A stretch of DNA of 64,000 bases, from assembly GCA_010356995.1 (NCBI GenBank), contig ML996697.1, forward strand, positions 62,001 to 126,000, in the 5' to 3' direction. Positions 20,441 to 32,177 of the stretch are shown one piece after another. Numbering within the stretch: position 1 is the stretch's first letter; the number at the start of each line of letters is the position of its first letter. A model generated the notes under the pieces. The model made no database searches. It had not been told where the DNA came from and saw only the letters and a list, made by a program, of their open reading frames with translations. Source of the DNA: Trichodelitschia bisporula. Its lineage: Eukaryota; Ascomycota; Dothideomycetes; Phaeotrichales; Phaeotrichaceae. A program made the position numbers and the translations under genes.

Positions 20441-21317
20441 AGAGGCGCTATCTCCACGATGTCAGCGAAAAACAGTATCAAACCCTCCAAATTCAGCATC
20501 GCCATCAATCCGTAGAGTAGAAGAATGGGCGGACCGCTCATGATCTCCACCTGCATACTCTGTACGCGTCACCAGATTCAGAGCCGACCCACAAAGCGAC
20601 CTGCAAGGTCCGCGACAATTCATGGACCAGGTCAGCCTCGGCCCATCTGGAAGCCGCGCATCGGCCCGCGCCGAGCACTTACGGGTAGCCGAAAAAGGTG
20701 CGCGAGTGGCGCCCTGAAATCCGGGGTTGGAGGGGTGGAGAATTGTTGTTCCGCGCAAGGCGACGAAACACCAGATCGCGCCTCACAAATGTCGACCAAG
20801 ACGGTCCACGAAGCCGCTCATGATGCCGCATGCCAGCGCCCGAGATCCCGAGCCCATACCGCGTAGGCCGATCCTTCGCGACCGGCCAGCCCGCCTCCTG
20901 TCCTAGCAAAGATGCGTCATGAAAACGCGCGCCGTCGTCGCGGCCCGCCAAGCCGCGCACAGGAAGCGACTCCTAACCGGCCATCGTGAAACATCAAGAC
21001 CCCAATGAGCAGTCCCGCGTAGCAAACGGGCCGAAAAAAATGATCTCGCCAGTTTCCTTCGGGCAGAGCCGCTTCGGCGCGCTGAATCGCGCCCAGGCCG
21101 AGCGACCGGGATACCCCCTCCAGAGCACTTAACCCGCGACACCTATACCAAGCGCGTCACGACGAAGGATTGCGACCCTGCTCTTGTACCGCCGAGACTC
21201 GAACCGCCGAGATGGCTCGAGCCAAGCAAGTATGATGTTTGCCTAACGTCTCCCAACGTCGCCTCGTCCACCTCCACCTCACCCTCTCCTGCACCATCAC
21301 TACCACGCGGGCCCATC
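20441..21317. other. Intergenic, no supported gene
   Basis: GC-rich, with several short frames on both strands but no family match. Confidence 0.4.
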
Positions 21318-22640
21318 ATGCTCCTCCCTGGTAGTAGCCCGGCGCTGCATACCCTCCTCACCACCACCCTCCTCCTCACCCTCCTCACCCTCTACGGCAC
21401 ACGGTCCTTCTACCGCGACCCAGGGAGCATATTCTTCGACCCAGCCCGCGCCCTCGAGCGCCGCTACAGCATGCTGCGCGAAGCCGAAGCGCTGTTCTTC
21501 CACACCGCCATGCTCGCCAACGCCACTGCACACCCACACGCCGGCCCGAAGCCCCTCCTCTGCGGCACCCTCCTAACCGTCGCGCGGGACGCGGAAATCC
21601 ACCCGCTTGAAGTAGGGCCTCCGCTCCCCCTCAAGCAAAGCTAACCTAGCTAGCTAGCGCTCGCATCTGCCCTGCACCCGTTCTACCCCGCCGAGCGCGC
21701 GGCATTGCATTTGGGGATCTACTTCGCCGACACGAACCCAAGTCAGCACCCAACCTCGCACTCGCCCCTCCTCGCCCTCACCGACGCGCACACAACCCCC
21801 GTCTCCTTTCTTGAGCCCGCCGCGCTCGACGCCCAGCGCGCCCTCGAGGCAGAGGGCAAGTTAGGCACGAAGGTCGGGCATGACTTTGCCGCTGCGCTGC
21901 GTTGGACGCTGCAGGTGTGTGATGCGCCGTATGTCGCGCTGTTTGAGGGAGATGTTCTCTTCGCCGAGGGGTGGATGGCGCGGACCGCTGTGGCGTTGCG
22001 GGATATTGAGGCTCGAAGGAAGACGCGGGCCGAAGGGGGAGGGTGGTTGGATTTGCGGCTGTTTAATGATGAGGGGAATATTGGCTGGGAAAGGCAGGGG
22101 TGGTTGGATAACCACGTCCCGCTTATCGCGGGGGGCATCAGCATTGGCTTATGGGTCGTGCTGCGAATCGTGAGGATTAAAGGACGGAAGGTGGCTCCTG
22201 GTGTGACGGCTGTGCTGTGTCTTGTCACCATCCCCGCGCTCGTAATATTCTTCTTTCAAGCCGGCAAGTCCAGCCTCATCCCCCGCCCCGCCGGCGTAAG
22301 TGTGCAAAATTGGGGGTGCTGCACCCAAGGCGAGGTCATGCCGCGCGCAGCCGTGGCGGGATTGGCGGATGAGCTTGAGCGGAGAGCGGGTGCGCCGCCT
22401 GACGTTGTGTTCCTCGAGTATGCGGCCCGGCTTGGCTGGGTTAGGTATGCTCTTGATCCCGTGGTGATGCAGCATGTTGGGTGGAGGTCTAGGTTGGATC
22501 CGGGGCGGGGGATGGGGGCGGAGAGGGGGCCAGGGGGGGCGGTGTGGAGTATGGGTTTTGAAGATTTGAAGATGAGCAGGCTGGGGAGAGAGCATAGAGA
22601 TATGGCAGGGATGATATGGGGCAAGGAAGCGGTGGGGTAG
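21318..22640 (+). CDS. PGAP4/TMEM246-like GPI-glycan glycosyltransferase
   Basis: Exons are 21318-21611 and 21654-22640 (426 residues). The 42-nt intron (GTAGGG...CTAAC...CTAG) sits in a TAG-rich stretch, and only one acceptor keeps the phase. There is an N-terminal membrane anchor (TTTLLLTLLTLYG). A GT-A-like core follows, with the acidic motif FEGDV near residues 195-199. The core is interrupted by two close hydrophobic helices at about 252-272 and 281-302 (GGISIGLWVVLRI and AVLCLVTIPALVIFFF). A catalytic domain split by a membrane hairpin is the hallmark of PGAP4 (TMEM246), the Golgi enzyme that adds GalNAc to the GPI core in animals. The ending QHVGW is also family-like. The donor sugar in fungi is not known to me. 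Confidence 0.75.
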
Positions 22641-23640
22641 GAGATGGACCGCATTGCTAGGTGGAGTTTGTGGGAGCGTTATTTTTACAAGTATTCATGG
22701 TCTGAAGGCGTTAGGAGAAAGCATGGGCATATGGAGGCTTACCTACTAACGGTTCGATGACGACTCGTACATCCCTAATCCGCGTAATGACAAAATAGAT
22801 GGACTGGGCTTGAGCAATCCTCACGTTAACATGCCTGTCTACCCGCGCCAAAGAGCATGCTCTTCGTACCAGCGGTTAAAGATCCGAATGCCAGAGGAGC
22901 CGCACAGCCAGGTTGTTAGGAGCGGCGATCGTCAGCCCACGGATGCATGCGTAAAGGAGTGTAAAGCCTACTGCAGGAACATAAGCGGCGAATGGAGCAC
23001 GAGCCAAAAGGCAAAAACATACAGCAGTTGGGATTCGCTGCTGGTCACCCACGCAACTACTAATCAACCGGTTCGCTGTTTAACTTCAGTGAGCAGACGG
23101 GGACTGGTGTTCTCAGCGACCTGTGGCCGTATGTGCTTGATGGTGTGGGAGACAAGTACTTGATGCTGAAGGTAGAATGTGAGTTATGCTCTTCGTGGCG
23201 ACCGATTGAGAGGGCTTGCCAGTAAGATCGCAGAGTGATATTGGTACGAATGTTTCCGGGGCGAACTGATGTTCCTCTTCTGTGTCGCTCCGTCCGTGGG
23301 CTATTTGTATGTCGTTTGAGCTCACACGCTTGGTGACTATCGCACGATTGTAGGGCTTCAACTAGAGGGGCAAATAGCAGATATGACAGAAGATGCAGTT
23401 GTCTCGCAAAGACCGAAGAGCACCCACTTGCTTTGTGAAGCCTTCATACTGAAGTTGACACCTCAGCGAGTCTTCGATTTGTTGGCCACAATAGTTGGCC
23501 GGTTGGGTCCAGCTCGCTCGAAGCATCTCCAAGTCTCCTGTGCTCGGGATTAAGAAGCCGAGCAACGAATATACCGACACCCTTCTTCTGTCCAAGGGCA
23601 GATAGAACTCGAGGGAGACTGCTCAAGCCGCAAACATCTG
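22641..23640. other. Intergenic or decayed, no firm gene
   Basis: Minus-strand frames (e.g. 23067-22876, hydrophobic; 23595-23362) read a little like exons, but I could not join them with splice signals. Confidence 0.3.
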
Positions 23641-24640
23641 TTAAGTCTCGAGTTCATGATTTCCGTAAGGTAGATGTCGATGGGGGGAAGGCCAGAGATC
23701 GACTTTCGGACTGTCAGCCAGAAATCAATGGTCAAGTCTCAACACAAACTCATACCCCATGCTCGACCTGAATAGGAGCACCCTCCCAAGTCCCTTCCAC
23801 CGTTAAATCAACAGTTTCAGAGTGTTCCGGTTCCGCTAGAAGCCGAATATGCACTTGAAAGAATAGCAGCAAATCCTCATCACTCCGAGTGTCGCCTTCC
23901 GGTGAGGTCGAGAACGACTCGGTCCCAGATCACATACGTCTAACAACAGCGTCAGTACGTCTGAGCAACAAGGAAGACGGGAACCTTTAAACTTAACCGT
24001 GCACCATTGTCAGTCGAGAGAGGTTGAGGTTCTGGGATGGCGAGCGACTCGAGGATGGTGGCAGAGAACAGCCATAAGTGAAAGAACGAACCAAGTGTCT
24101 CACCCAACGGTTCCGAACCAGAAGCCGTTGAAGCCCACGTCATACACCGATCCTGAGGCATCGGCCGCTGTATAGTCCTAACCCACGATCCACATCCCCT
24201 CAAACCATACACCGGAACAGATGCATTGTAGAAAGAAAACGCCGAGGATTCGATTTACTGACTGGCGGAGATGCCATTCCCGAGCACAGGCTCCCTAATT
24301 CTCCCATCCACATTATTAGCACGAGACATGACACACGCGGAACCCCATATAGAGCAGAAACAGTAGAGACAAAAAAGATTCTTTGAGCAAATCAGCCAGT
24401 AAGCCCCTTCCGTCGTAACTAGAAGCGGAGCCACCGAGTTCCAAGTTGCCAAAGATAAGGAAATCGCACCCGCCGCCTCCCAGTTGCCCATGATGTGTGA
24501 TACCCGCCTATAGATCCCATGCTCTCGACAAGCGCGAAAGAAAAATGCCCCGCACGTAAAAACCCTCAAAGGCAAGGCATAGAAGCTCAAGTAATAGCCA
24601 TGTCACTCGTAAGGTAATCGCCGCCCGTAAGGAAAACAGA
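23640..24640 (-). CDS. Possible multi-exon gene, unidentified
   Basis: Three protein-like stretches lie in order on the minus strand. A hydrophobic, Cys-rich stretch (24580-24255) ends RIREPVLGNGISASQ at a GTAAAT donor. A piece near 24190-24090 contains GSVYDVGFNGFWFGTVG before a GTGAG donor. A convincing stretch near 23920-23760 (SDEDLLLFFQVHIRLL...WEGAPIQVEHG) ends at a GTATGAG donor whose 46-nt intron ends CTGACAG at about 23714. A short end piece, LAFPPSTSTLRKS, would follow. Two frames compete near 23930, so the model is incomplete. No family recognised; a membrane protein is plausible from the first exon. Confidence 0.3.
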
Positions 24641-24728
24641 AGCGCACACATGCCGACCACCACAACAACCACGCACGATAGCCCCTTCTAGCCTCCTCAC
24701 AAGTCCCAAGCCGAACAAGCCAGCCACC

Positions 24729-25175
24729 CTAGAGGCCCATCTCCTTATCGACCTTCTTGACCGTGAAGACAGCGTCCTGGCCCACCATGCGACGCGCAAG
24801 CGCCCGCTCCAGCTTCGCACCCAGCGCCAGCTTGCTCAGTTCCTCAGCCTTCATCTCGCTGGTGGTGTAGCGCTGCTTCTGCAGCCGGGCGTCGTCGAGG
24901 CGCGCCAGGCCCTGCGACAGCTGCCGGATGTCCTGCGCGAGCGGGCTGGCCTTCTCCGAGGGCGTCAGCGACGGCGACGAGCTGATGTGCGAGGGCGCGA
25001 TCGAGGGCGTGATGGTCGGCGTGGTGCTGTAGGTGGACAGGCGCGTCGAGACCCGCGTGCCGGCCTGAGCGGGCGGTGTCAGATTTTGCGGGCGGAGGGA
25101 CACGGATGTGGTTGCAGCACTCGTTCTAGGACTTACGGGGTTGTAGGGGGCGCGGTGGGGGATTTCGGCCATCAT
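24729..25175 (-). CDS. Small conserved hypothetical protein (124 aa)
   Basis: Exons on the minus strand are 25175-25137 and 25064-24729. The 72-nt phase-0 intron has a perfect GTAAGT donor, a CTGAC branch site and a CTCAG acceptor. It has no stop, so an unspliced 148-residue form is also readable. The N-terminal half is Ser/Thr/Pro-rich and probably disordered. The C-terminal ~65 residues look helical and well conserved in style (DIRQLSQGLARLDDARL, then TTSEMKAEELSKLALGAK, then ARRMVGQDAVF). I recall similar short proteins in other Pezizomycotina without a known role. An alternative start is the second ATG of the doublet. Confidence 0.65.
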   Translation of the reverse strand: MMAEIPHRAPYNPVSPRTSAATTSVSLRPQNLTPPAQAGTRVSTRLSTYSTTPTITPSIAPSHISSSPSLTPSEKASPLAQDIRQLSQGLARLDDARLQKQRYTTSEMKAEELSKLALGAKLERALARRMVGQDAVFTVKKVDKEMGL

Positions 25176-28100
25176 GGTGAAGGAGGTGATGATGGGGTTG
25201 TTTGTGGGTGGGTGTTTTGGAGTTTGTAGTGCGGATGAGGCGTGGTGCGACGGGAGGGAGATCCGCGTGTTGACGATTTGGGGGGGCGATCGCGCGTGGA
25301 CAGGAAAAGGGCTAGGTGCTGAGGTGACGGGGGTGGCCCAAGGACGTTGATTTGAGATCGGCGCGAGTGAGATTGGGTGGTGTTAGGGTCAGGGTTGGGG
25401 AGTGTTCAGCAGGATGATGATGAAGAACGAGAGAGAAGATCGGCGGAGTGTGGAGAAGATGGTGTTGCTAGGGACGTGTCGGCAACGGTCTTGGAGGCGT
25501 GAGGTGAGTTTCACTGCGTGTGTAAGGAGCCGGATCGGGGAGGGGGCGAGGGCTGAGGAAGCGGCGCTCGGACTACCGGGGCTAAGGAGTAATGAAGATT
25601 TTAACAAAGGGAGGAGAGCGACGAATGGACAAGATTGACGAAAGTAGGGGGCACAGCTGCAGTTTATATTGCTTTCCTCGTCAGGTAGCTGCAGTGTGAA
25701 GTGGACCGCAGCTGGTGCAGAAATCGTATCCCCTAAGTGAGGGGAGGGATAGATAGGGAGACACGGGAGAGACACTTCGATAGCAACACTACCGTGGACT
25801 TTCAACCCCCGGATAAGCACTCTCCTTCACGGCTTCGCCTCCCAATTCCCAGTCCTTTACCTTGTAACCTCTTCCCTCCCCTCGTATATCCCCAGTTCCC
25901 CTCCTATGGATGCCCATTCCCACGTTCCCCCCCATGCTCCCACGCTTCCCACCGCCCCAGCCCGCAGCATCCCATCGCCTCCGCACCAGACAAGCACCCG
26001 CCATTGGCGCCTAGCCCTCTCCACCGCACGTGGCGCGCTCGATGTGCCGCCTCCAGGATCCCACGTGGAGGGCCTGGCCGACCGAAAAGCTCCACCTCAT
26101 TCGTCACCATCGCCTCGCCGATTGGATGTGATACACGGTCCGTCGTTGGACGTGCAGGAGGTTGCGCTTTTCTGGCTGCCGGCCGGACCGCTGTTGTGAG
26201 ACGCGGGCGCACTTGGAGCACGCGAGGAGAGCTGGAATGGTCCTTGGTCCGTCTGCCCTTGGGGAATGCCAGGGAGTGGGATCCCGTTGCCATGTGCTTT
26301 TTTACCGCGGACCTGCGACACTGGGCGTCAATTGGCTTTCTGCGTGCTTGTTGGCCATCATTACCAGTAAACCGCCCTGTCTGTCCGCTTTCTCGGCTCT
26401 GCATCTCCTGGCGTGCATCACGCTGAGGCAGCTGTAGCCGCGCTGCCCATGAAGTGAGGTGTGCGACAGCAGTTTGACATACGCCACCGCTGCAGGATAG
26501 GCCTGGTCGATTTGAAATCTGCGTTTAGGTTTATTGATTGCCTTTTCTCCTCTTTCAACTCTCTGGTGCTCGTTCCTGCTGACAGCTTTCAATTGGGATT
26601 GATAGGGCTTATTGTTGTTGTTGCATCGCTGATGTTCGCCCCTCGCCAACGTCATCACTCCTTGCCTCGTCACCGCTCTGTGAGACAAGAACGTTCAGGA
26701 CCTGAACAATGCCATCAATATCAGTCTTGGCGCTTTGATCTGCGAGTGGAGATCCGGCGAGCCGAGTCGCGCGACACTTCACCGCAGAAACTCCCCTCTC
26801 GGATCGGCAGTTTTCAGACACCGGTAAGACCCACCGGGTCTGGGTTCTATGGCATTTGACAATTCCGATGAAGTAAATGCGATGAACGAGGTGCGGGACA
26901 TCAAATATCGTACGGTAGACGGTGACTTGGAGATATCGAAGCTTGGGCAACTGTGTTGGGCTGGTAAAGTTGAAGACGCTATTGAATTTTGGCATTGCGC
27001 TGACTCTCGGTGGATCCCATAACTCGAGACGACATGCCCGACGCATCGGCATACTTTGCATGAGCAACCTTCACATGTACACCTATCCGTTGGAGTAGAC
27101 AGGGCACTTTGGAGACGGTCACAACGCCGACAAGTAGACCATATGTCGTGCGGAACAGGAGATATCGTGTCCTCGACAAGTACAAGACCGGAAGCGTGGA
27201 ATATACGGCTTAATCGCCTACGGTTCCATCGAGCTCTAGTCTGTCAAGGCATCCGCTTACGGCCACCTTTCACTTCCAACGTAGTTACTCAGGACAAAGA
27301 TACGGAGTTACAACAGAGCTCGCCAATCGGCAAGTATCAGCGTGTCGAGTATCATGACACCATCGCAAAATCGTACTCGGCAATCACAGTCACAAAGCCG
27401 CAGTTGGCCTTCGCACCCTCAACGGCTAAGTCGCTCCATTGCCGCCAACCCCTCCGGCGCATCCTACCCATACCATCCTCCGACTCTAACCCGAAAACCC
27501 TTCTCCGGTCTCCCCGCAAGGATTTCCCTCGCCCGGGCACTAGCACACCACATGCCGCGTCCGGCCCGGCTCGCGCTCAGTCATTTTGCTTACCATGCCA
27601 CCATGCACCTTATGCACAGTTTCATCTGTGGTGGGAGCGGTATGGTGATCGCAGTTGACCTCGTAGTGGGCGTGTGAACCGAACGGGGTGCGTACGAACA
27701 TGACGTCGTTGGTACTCGGATTTATGTGGTATATCGCGAAGCGCCAAGAGGGAATGGACGTACTTCTAGTGTGAAAGCAGCGCGAACACGATTAGAGCAA
27801 GCCCTGTGATGTTTGGTGTGAGCGAGCTGGACATATGCAAAGGCCTGGGAGTCATTTGGAGTGTAACAGTGCATGGCTTTGGGCACCTTCGTTTGATTGT
27901 GGCTTCAGAGCGAGAATGAGGACGAGTCTGGCGGCGAATAGAACGGTAAAGGGCCTTATTGACTTTGAACTGCCATCTTGGCCTCTCGAATATCATGTCG
28001 CTGCTTTCGTTTAAGAGCTCAGTGTCCTGGTGTTGAACCGAGGCCCGCTTGAAACTTACGAGCGTATGGATCCGCTTCTTACGCCATCCCGGAATACAGC

Positions 28101-29467
28101 ATCAGAGGAAAGAGAAAGACATCATTGTCCAAGTACGGCCCATCACGAAGCAGCCTCATTCCCGTGACCGGTCAGCCTTGTGGTCAAATGAGGAAATCAT
28201 CGGCACTGCGCGCCAGAGACTTGCATCGAGGCAAAGACAGCAAACTAGGCGCACGCGCAGCACTTAAGAATGATATTCCGGTACCACGTATTGGAATAGT
28301 GCTGGTGCTTGGATGTGCAGTAAGAAGTGAAGTCGAAGGGGGGCCGGCATTACACGGCGATTTCGAGCCGAGATTCCAAGGCCCTGGAGCACCTCGTGGG
28401 CCGGCAAGACGCGGCACAACCTTGTCTCTGCCGAGCCGGCAATGTCCAGTCGAGGCTTCTGGAAGTGATGGACCAGTTACCCCACCCCAAAAACAATCAA
28501 ATGATGAACCGGGGCGCTACGAAGCATTCGAAGGGAAGGATTGCGGTCCGCAAGCTTCACGCAAAGTTCGACTACGCAGCCGGAGAATTGAGCGCTTTGA
28601 CCGAGAACGGTAGAGACTGGAAGAAGGATTAGCACGGTTGCTGACCTCATGGAGAAGTGTGGCGCGAAGCTCCAAACAGTGCGCCCAGTCTGGGGAAATG
28701 GGGAAGCTTGAGTGTGAACAAAGTCAGCGAGTTGGACAAATACAATTTACCAGAGAAGCAGACGGGAAGATGGAGCAGATAACTGTCTTGGTATGGTATA
28801 GATGAAGTCTTGTCACTTGATTCCACATGGATGGAGAGGATTAGCAGTGGCACGAGGTGGAAAGAAGGAACTCGAAGGAGGAGATGGAGGAACGGGGCTT
28901 GGCAGATAATGCTCGGTTCAAGGCTTTTTCGCACAAGCACGCGTCAGGCCTAGCGCCTTTTCTGCCTGTCTTCCTCGCTCTGCCAAAATTCTTCCTTCTT
29001 TCCCCGTTCACCAACCTCTCTCTTCATCACCTCTCCCGCTTCACAACCATCCTCGAATCCAGAAAGCCACTTCTTTCTCACACTCCCAGCACTCCATCAA
29101 TCGCGCATCCACAATCTCCCCTCGCAAAAGTTTCATTCCCCATCCTCGTCGCAGTCTGCTATCACCAACCCTTCCTGCCAAACCTCTCACTGCTGGCACC
29201 CCATCCACTTCCTCCCACCCGACTCAAAAGCTCAAAACTCTGCACCCCGCTTCATACTCTCTTCTACCCTCTATCACCCGCACCTGCCTCCATTCCCCAT
29301 CACTTGCTCCTGCACCGTCGAACTCACCCTCAGTTCTTTGCTGCTCTCCCTGTCCACCTATCCTCATTACTGCATCAGCATCCTTCACGAGTATCTGCTC
29401 ATCCAATCGCGAAACTTCCATCCTCATTCACACTTAATTACACGTTCACCTCCGTCTGTCGTCCAAG
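25176..29467. other. 4.3 kb without a supported gene
   Basis: The first ~500 bp is the promoter side of the minus-strand gene. A plus-strand frame at 25737-26426 is long, but its composition looks like chance. Minus-strand 27200-26860 contains a Cys-rich and then a leucine-rich stretch in different frames, possibly a decayed gene. The last ~550 bp (28900-29467) is strongly pyrimidine-rich and is probably the promoter and 5' leader of the NTF2/RRM gene, as is usual for highly expressed fungal genes. Confidence 0.4.
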
Positions 29468-31229
29468 ATGGCCACTGAGCAGTCCACCATGCCCGTCAAC
29501 GGCAACTATCCCCCTCACCAACCCGGCCCCTACGCTGCCACGGACAACTCCACCGCGTCTCAGCAACAGAACAATGGTGCCGGCTACACGCCCGCTACCC
29601 AAGCCTCCACCAGCAGCGCTGATAAGATCCCGAAGGAGGAAGTTGCGTGGTACTTCGTGGAACAATACTACACGACGCTGAGCCGTAGCCCGGAAAAACT
29701 CTGGGTGCGTTTGTCTGCCATTCACTGCGCGTAGTTGCTAACTTTGGTATAGCTCTTCTTCAACAAGCGCTCTACCTTTGTCACCGGTGTTGAGGAGGAG
29801 AAGTCCACCGTCGCCGTCGGTCAAAAGGTTGGTCACGTCATGGAACAATTTTGTAGCATTTACTAATGACATGAAGGCCATCAACCAGAAGATCAAGGAG
29901 CTCGATTACCAGGACTGTAAAGTTCGCGTCACGAACGTGGATTCGCAGGGTTCTGGAGAGAACATTGTCATTCAGGTCATTGGCGAGATGTCAAACAAGG
30001 CTTCTCGCACGCGCAAGTTCGTTCAAACTTTCGTCCTCGCCGAGCAGGTGCAACCCAGCGGATACTTTGTGCTGAACGATATCTTCCGGTACCTTCGCGA
30101 GGAAGATAGTGACCGCGAAGAGGAGCTCGAGGCTTCGGCTGCGTCTAGCGGCCACCAGGAGCCAGTTCCTACGGCCGCCGATTCCGCTGCCGCTTCCACG
30201 GAGACCGTTGCCCAGGAGCCTGAGGCGGTCGAGATCACCAAGAAGCTCGACGAGGTCGCCCAGGAGGATAATGCTGCTGAGGAAGCCACTCCCGAGGTCA
30301 ACGGCACGCCTGCTGAGGAGCCTGCTGCCGCCCCTGCTGAGGAGCCCGCTGCCCCTGCCGAGACTCCCGCTCCGAAGGAGTCCAAGGCCGCTGAGGCGGA
30401 GACTGCCACCCCCGAGGCTCCCGCTGAGAAGGCGGCACCTGCTCCTACTCCGGCTCCGGCTCCCAAGGCGTCGCCGAAGCCTCCTAAGCCGGCTGTCCCC
30501 AAGACCTGGGCCCAGCTTGCTAGCGCCAACCGCGCCGCTGCCGCCGCTGCCACTCCCGCAACGCCTGCTGCGCCCGCTGCTGCTCAGCCCAAGGCCGCTG
30601 CCCCGGCTCCTGCTGCTCCCGCTGCCCCGGCTGCTACCCAGACGCCCCCCGCTCGCGAACCCTCCCCCACTGGTAGCCAGCAGGATGCTGGTTGGCAGAC
30701 TGCCGGTGCCGACCACAGCCGCAAGCAGTCGCGTGCGCAGGCCCAGCCTGCCGTCGGTGAGAATGGGCGTGTCCGCGCCTACGTCAAGAACGTGTACCCG
30801 TCTGTCGACGCCGATGAGCTGAAGGCTCACCTTGCCAAATTCGGCGAGCTGTTCTACTTCGACGTCAGCCGCCAGAAGGTGTGTTTGCCATGATCCATTG
30901 CTTTATATTTTCTAATTCCGGTTTAGAACAGCGCGTTTGTCGAGTTCTCTAACATTGCCGGCTTCAACGCCGCTGTTGCCGCCAACCCCCATAAGTTCGG
31001 CAACGACAATGTCTACGTCGAGGAGCGCCGCACTCCTGGTGGCTTCGCCCCCCGCGGTGGTGCCCGTGGCGGTCGTGGTGGTTTTGAGGGCCGTGGCCAG
31101 GCTCCCCGCACCTTCGGCGGTGGCAAGGAGGGCCCCCGTGGAGGTGGCTTCAACGCCCCGGCCGGCCGCGGTGCTCGCGGTAGTGGAGTGGGTGCGCGTG
31201 GTGGTCGTGGCGCTCCGCAGGCCGCCTAA
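29468..31229 (+). CDS. nxt3: G3BP-like NTF2 + RRM + RGG protein (Nxt3/Bre5 type)
   Basis: Exons are 29468-29704, 29753-29827, 29877-30878 and 30927-31229 (538 residues). All three introns are phase 0, 48-49 nt. After a Q/N-rich N-terminus, an NTF2-like domain runs from about residue 55 to 180 (EEVAWYFVEQYYTTLSRSPEKLW, FVTG, VLAEQVQPSGYFVLNDIFRYL). A long Ala/Pro/Glu-rich linker follows. An RRM begins near residue 400 (RVRAYVKNV as RNP2, NSAFVEF as RNP1), and the end is an RGG/Gly-rich tail. This is the exact domain order of animal G3BP, fission yeast Nxt3 and budding yeast Bre5. These proteins assemble stress granules and serve as cofactors of the Ubp3-type deubiquitinase. Probably a cytoplasmic mRNA-binding protein. 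Confidence 0.9.
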
Positions 31230-32177
31230 ATGGTGGTTTCCTTCAACACATGCGGGAAGCTATATAATACCCCTTTATATAGCTAACTGAGCCGTGTAGC
31301 GGGTAAAAGTTTTGAGTGTCTCTTATTGGTTGTATCGGTGGGGACGGGATGGGATGGAATGGAATGGGTCTACGGTATGGAGTGTTTAAGGGGTACTTGT
31401 GTCTCGATGCATAGCGCTGCTTTCTCCGGTTTGCACAAGGCATGACTATAGTCGTATTTTCCTTTGAGTTTTCGATGCGGCTGGTGGAGTGCTGTGTGGG
31501 TGGGGCTTGAGGGGCAAGTGGGGTGGGTAAAGTGGTTGTGAGGATGGTTTTTCTGGGACGCGGGAATGGGCGGGGGGGGTTCTCTCGCTTCTCGCTGTAT
31601 ATCCTGGGTTTCTTGCTGAGGGGATGTGTGCAGTGGTTAAGGGGAGGGAGTGGGGACGGGAAGGGAAGGGACGAGAGGTTCAAGTGGTTTTTCCATGTGA
31701 GATTCGGTTGTCGTGTCGTCGCTTTCGATCGGCTTTTTTGTCATGCGTGGGTGTCTCTTTCGCCTGGGGCATGCTTTTGTGTGTAAAATAGCATGGTGTG
31801 GTTGTACGATAGACACGGACGGGCGGGAATTATGAGATGGGAGATATGGAATTTTCGAACCGACTTCTGCAGTGTACGTGGACGGTAAGTTGGGAGCGGG
31901 AATGCTCTTCCCTCGAGATGGCATGGCGGCACAAAGGCATAATCGGATCATGATCAACCAGTAGGTAGAAAGGCATCACAAAGTAAAGCCAACATCTCCA
32001 CAAACACCAGAGTATCTAATCCCATGCATTATCCCGCCAACACACCACTAACTAAGCCCCCAAAACGAAGTTACCCTACCCTCCTATCCCAAATCAGAAA
32101 TCCAAGCCCACAGGACCCCCCTGCCCTCTTGTATACCCAACAAACCCCCTAGAAAAACCAAAACTACCTAACACCTA
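31230..32177. other. Intergenic, convergent 3' flanks
   Basis: Lies between the 3' ends of a plus-strand and a minus-strand gene. T/G-rich, then C/A-rich after 32000. No gene is seen. Confidence 0.45.

Noticed and set aside
25737-26426. 229-codon plus-strand frame
   Set aside because: Composition is Pro/Arg/Ser-rich as expected from GC-rich non-coding DNA; no domain and no splice context.
26860-27200. Minus-strand Cys-rich stretch followed by a leucine-rich stretch (LPKLRYLQVTVYR), like an F-box/LRR remnant
   Set aside because: The two pieces are in different frames with no usable splice sites; too weak to call a gene.
28125-28632. Two overlapping plus-strand frames of 162 and 101 codons
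   Set aside because: Different frames over the same DNA, no domain, no splice logic.
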